A program made the position numbers and the translations under genes. Under the pieces are notes generated by a model. It did not search any database, was not told the origin of the DNA, and was given only the letters and a program-made list of their open reading frames with translations. A stretch of DNA of 64,000 nt from Fratercula arctica (lineage: Eukaryota; Chordata; Aves; Charadriiformes; Alcidae): contig CANTUZ010000005.1 of assembly GCA_947846985.1 (NCBI GenBank), positions 22,354,389 to 22,418,388 on the forward strand, written 5' to 3'. Position 1 is the stretch's first letter. Every line of letters starts with the position of its first letter. Below, in pieces: positions 62,846-64,000 of the stretch.

Positions 62846-64000
62846 ATAGTACACAGTACAATGTCATTCCAGCTCTGGTGGTGCCTGCAGTAGTTTATTC
62901 CTTTGTTGTTCTTGTTTCTTAAGCAACTGTCTTGCAGCCTTTCATATTATCACACTTCATCACCTATACAAGTCTTTTCCCTTTTCTCTTGAGAACCATC
63001 TCTAATAGAAAAGATCAATTTTTTGTCTACCCATGCATATCAATGTACGTACTTTTTTTTTTTTCAAAAGCTTATCCCATGCCCACAAATAATATACCAT
63101 TGCCCTAAAATTGGTAAAAGAAGATGGTAAACTAGACTGAACATCAAAGTGTAAAGGACCTGCCTCAGCATCTTTATTTACTATCTCTCAACAGGGACTG
63201 GAGTTAAGATGATTATTCTGTAACCAGTATCTCACTCCAGGAAGACAGAAAGATTCTCCTATCTATACTTAGCTGGCATTTGTGAGGTGGAGAAAAATCC
63301 AACAGCTGTCTTATAATATCCACACTGTTTCACCCTTGTGAGATAAGAAATTAGAGGAACTGGGGGAAAAAAAAAAAAAGGAGATTCTCATAATTAATCT
63401 TAAAAAGTACTAAGGATGTTCAGGGGGACAAGAGTCAAATTGAATCATTTTTATATTGCAAAGCTGTACCCTAACACAAGTTCTTCTTTTTAAGGCGGTA
63501 CCTATTTCATGATTCATTGCAAAGGGAACTGATACACAATTAAAGCTGTATGCATTTCAGGTTCTGCCTAAGTGGGGTTACACTTTGTGAGAAAGTATCT
63601 GCTCCTCCCCACAGGTGTGACCCCTCTATGCTCTTCTGCTTCCAACCCTCCAACAAGATGACCTTAGTTGTTATAGCAATAAGTATAAGCAAGGGCCCCT
63701 CTGCATACCATTCCTTGGTCTTATCACTCTGAGAACGAACAGTTTCTCTACAATACACTGTTAATTTCAGAGAGTTTCAGAGAGTTAGAAGAGGCTTAGC
63801 TAAAAAGTAAAATTGCTGAACAGGAAATTGCTTCTGTTTTACCTCAAACCAGGACATTTGAATTTGAAATTGAATTTGAAAACATTTTGTAGAGAATCCT
63901 GAATTAACACCTAAAGACAGATGTATCTTTTGGGTAATATTAGTGATTTTTGGTTTGCTTTCCCTATCTGTTACCAATTTTGTAATCCAATTACTTAACA

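Larger units (their letters stand above)
58137..64000 (+). other. EFCAB11 intron 5 (open at window edge)
   Basis: AT-rich and non-coding. It contains the AT-rich stretch at 58290, a hairpin at 59671 and an X-box-like palindrome at 62832. The expected last exon (EVDxDSDG EF-hand) was not seen. Confidence 0.7.

Overview
The window looks like avian nuclear DNA. It is AT-rich, has large introns, and carries many CR1 LINE fragments with the usual bird 3' signature, plus one retroviral-type solo LTR nested in a CR1. I read two protein-coding genes, placed head to head around a CpG-rich promoter at about 46.98-47.72 kb. Their order and divergent orientation match the conserved vertebrate pair TDP1 / EFCAB11. 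Family names come from recognising the translated exons; no database was searched. The LTR resembles a type I associate with non-galliform birds, which is only a weak hint about lineage.

Left of the promoter (about 47.4 kb down to 7.26 kb, minus strand) is TDP1, tyrosyl-DNA phosphodiesterase 1. I reconstructed 14 consecutive coding exons whose splice phases all agree. They give 583 residues plus one base of the next codon. Both catalytic HxK motifs (H259/K261 and H490/K492) and the following Asn residues (N279, N513) are intact. The last exon, about 24 residues in the family, was not found and probably lies beyond base 1.

Right of the promoter (about 47.58 kb to beyond 64 kb, plus strand) is EFCAB11, a small EF-hand protein. 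Four internal exons are visible. This copy shows signs of damage: an in-frame TAA in exon 4 (56585-56587), a phase conflict at the strongest exon 5 acceptor, and loss of the key residues 6 and 12 in the first EF-hand loop. The first exon is uncertain and the last is not in the window.

The rest is intronic: nine CR1 fragments on both strands, one of them keeping the 5' (endonuclease) part rather than the usual 3' part; one solo LTR; A/C or G/T low-complexity tracts; and a few notable short motifs (a perfect four-unit heat-shock-element-like palindrome, an RFX X-box-like palindrome, twin CCAAT boxes). I saw no tRNA, rRNA, CRISPR, operon or prokaryotic feature. I found no clear candidate for an undescribed system. 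The most informative anomaly is the apparent decay of EFCAB11 beside an intact TDP1.
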